Positions 62,995 to 64,000 of a stretch of 64,000 nt of DNA are shown here, piece after piece. Source of the DNA: CACIAM-69d sp001698445. GTDB taxonomy: Bacteria > Cyanobacteriota > Cyanobacteriia > CACIAM-69d. The notes beneath the pieces are model-generated. The model searched no databases. It saw nothing but the letters and a program-made list of their open reading frames with translations, and had not been told where the DNA came from. The stretch lies in NCBI RefSeq assembly GCF_043235035.1, contig NZ_JAZAQF010000034.1, forward strand, positions 1 through 64,000, read 5' to 3'. A program made the position numbers and the translations under genes. Numbering within the stretch: the stretch's first letter is position 1; each line of letters starts with the position of its first letter.

Positions 62995-64000
62995 ATGGCT
63001 GCTGTGCGCTGTCCCATCTGTTCCACCGAGTTGTCAGACACCGAAGTGCTTTGCCCAACCTGTGGTTGGGATAATTCCCCGTTACCGGAGGCGCTGGTGG
63101 GCACGGGGAGCGATCGGGCAACCATTGCCCTGTTGCGGGCCCGCGACCAGGTGCGCACCACTTGGGCCCGGGAGTTTTGGCAGCGATTAAATTTGGATGC
63201 CAAGTTAAACCACATTGAAGGCCAACTGAAACGGGCCCGCCAGGAGCGATCGCACCTGTATTTGGAACTAACACAACTACAAGAATCGCAAAAACTGCTG
63301 CTCCAAACCCTTTCGCCGGAATGGCTGGAAACGTTGCAACAGCTTCAGGGTCAGCTCCAGCAACAGATTCAAGCCCTGAAACAGGGCGCGGGGCCCCAAA
63401 GGTCACCACAGACAGGATCGCCCCAGGCGGGATCCCAGGGACAATCCCATTCGATCGAGTCAGGATCCGATCCCTTACCGTTTGACTTGGGTCCCTTGGA
63501 CACGGCCGCCCTACAGGACGCAGGCAATGCAAGTTCGGCAGTCCATTCTGCCCCGCCCTTGGCAAATCCCGATCGCAACGAAAACCCTTTCCACTTGCCA
63601 GAGCATCGCCCCCCCGCCCCTATGCCGCCGGCCCACGGGCTGCCCACGGAGGAGGAGGTGACCATTTTGCAGTTTGTGATGCCTTCGCCGGGGCCAACTC
63701 CGGCCCCGGTCGATCGCTACGGGCGGCTGTCCCAGTTGTTGGAAGCGCAAAAGTGGCTGGAGGCCGATCGAGAAACCACTCGAATCATGCTGAAGGTGGT
63801 GGGCCGCGAGGGGGCCAGTTGGTTGCGGGTGGAAGATATTGAGCAATTTCCCAAGGGCGATCTAACCGAGATCGATCGCCTCTGGACAATCCACAGCAAC
63901 AATCACTTTGGTTTCCGTATTCAATACGACATTTGGCTAGAGGTCACCAGCCAAACGGCCAGCCCCGTGGAGGCTTGGTGTCGGTTTGGCGATCGCCTGG
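62995..64000 (+). CDS. Zinc-ribbon, coiled-coil and GUN4-domain protein (cut by window end)
   Basis: Open from ATG 62995 to the window edge, with no stop in 335 codons. Residues about 6-25 form a zinc ribbon with two CPxC knuckles (CPICSTELSD, LCPTCGW). A coiled coil follows (about 60-125: QLKRARQERSHLYLELTQLQ, QQLQGQLQQQIQALKQG), then a Gln/Ser/Pro-rich linker (126-235). A GUN4 domain starts near residue 243: GRLSQLLEAQKWLEADRETT, then IEQFPKGDLTEIDRLWTIHS and NNHFGFRIQYDIWLEV. GUN4 domains bind porphyrins and stimulate magnesium chelatase in chlorophyll synthesis. A membrane or signal role is possible for this multidomain version. The 3-prime end is missing. Confidence 0.85.
   Translation, partial: MAAVRCPICSTELSDTEVLCPTCGWDNSPLPEALVGTGSDRATIALLRARDQVRTTWAREFWQRLNLDAKLNHIEGQLKRARQERSHLYLELTQLQESQKLLLQTLSPEWLETLQQLQGQLQQQIQALKQGAGPQRSPQTGSPQAGSQGQSHSIESGSDPLPFDLGPLDTAALQDAGNASSAVHSAPPLANPDRNENPFHLPEHRPPAPMPPAHGLPTEEEVTILQFVMPSPGPTPAPVDRYGRLSQLLEAQKWLEADRETTRIMLKVVGREGASWLRVEDIEQFPKGDLTEIDRLWTIHSNNHFGFRIQYDIWLEVTSQTASPVEAWCRFGDRL

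Overview
The window comes from a cyanobacterial chromosome of moderately high G+C. HIP1-type GCGATCGC octamers occur throughout, and the gene content is cyanobacterial: phycocyanobilin synthesis (pcyA), a carboxysome shell protein (ccmP), a sodium-dependent bicarbonate transporter with its PII-like partner (sbtA/sbtB), the fbp-zwf-opcA cluster, a GAF-GAF-PAS adenylate cyclase and a GUN4-domain protein. The genus cannot be fixed from the sequence alone. No rRNA, tRNA or CRISPR array was found.

Layout. 1-2.7 kb: a gene fragment that may be a TldD/PmbA N-terminus, broken off at a tandem repeat; an ABC-2 type ATPase; a 47-residue membrane peptide; pcyA. 2.9-3.25 kb: a relic of an IS200/IS605 (TnpB) element. 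4.3-9.2 kb: a PAS histidine kinase, an MFS transporter and a DPM1-like glycosyltransferase. 9.3-12.7 kb: rpsB, tsf and an acidic unknown protein. 13-18 kb: uxs and ugd (UDP-xylose supply), then a CPA1 antiporter with a TrkA-N domain. 18.1-21 kb: an accessory, AT-richer stretch with a broken DUF433/DUF5615 pair, a DUF2283 gene, a chimeric HTH protein, and a two-gene locus that looks like a graspetide (omega-ester peptide) system, made of a 76-residue precursor and an MvdC/D-like ATP-grasp ligase. 21-31.9 kb: cyclase, recN, glycosyltransferase, metF-rimM, ccmP and a pentapeptide-repeat protein. 32-38 kb: RTX metalloprotease, sodB, carotenoid oxygenase. 38-46 kb: queA, mreBCD, glycosyltransferase, mnmA, moaE. 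45.8-50 kb: fbp-zwf-opcA on the minus strand, followed by an RRM protein. 51-58 kb: a small protein, a DUF2993 protein, sbtA-sbtB, an S9 peptidase, a ferritin-like protein and pdxA. 58-64 kb: gdhA, a caspase-like protein with two Tudor/Agenet-like modules, pgi, and the start of a zinc-ribbon/GUN4 protein cut by the window end.

How genes fit together. Carbon handling is a recurrent theme: SbtA/SbtB import bicarbonate, CcmP belongs to the carboxysome shell, and Fbp, Zwf, OpcA and Pgi sit at the Calvin-cycle/oxidative-pentose-phosphate junction. Ugd and Uxs convert UDP-glucose to UDP-xylose, and three glycosyltransferases are nearby in the window.

Most long spacers carry short direct tandem repeats (10-21 bp units) and there are at least two dispersed palindromic repeat families. 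The most promising unusual system is the precursor plus ATP-grasp pair at 19.6-20.9 kb. Next are the orthocaspase with Tudor-like modules and the deletion scar in the toxin-antitoxin pair.
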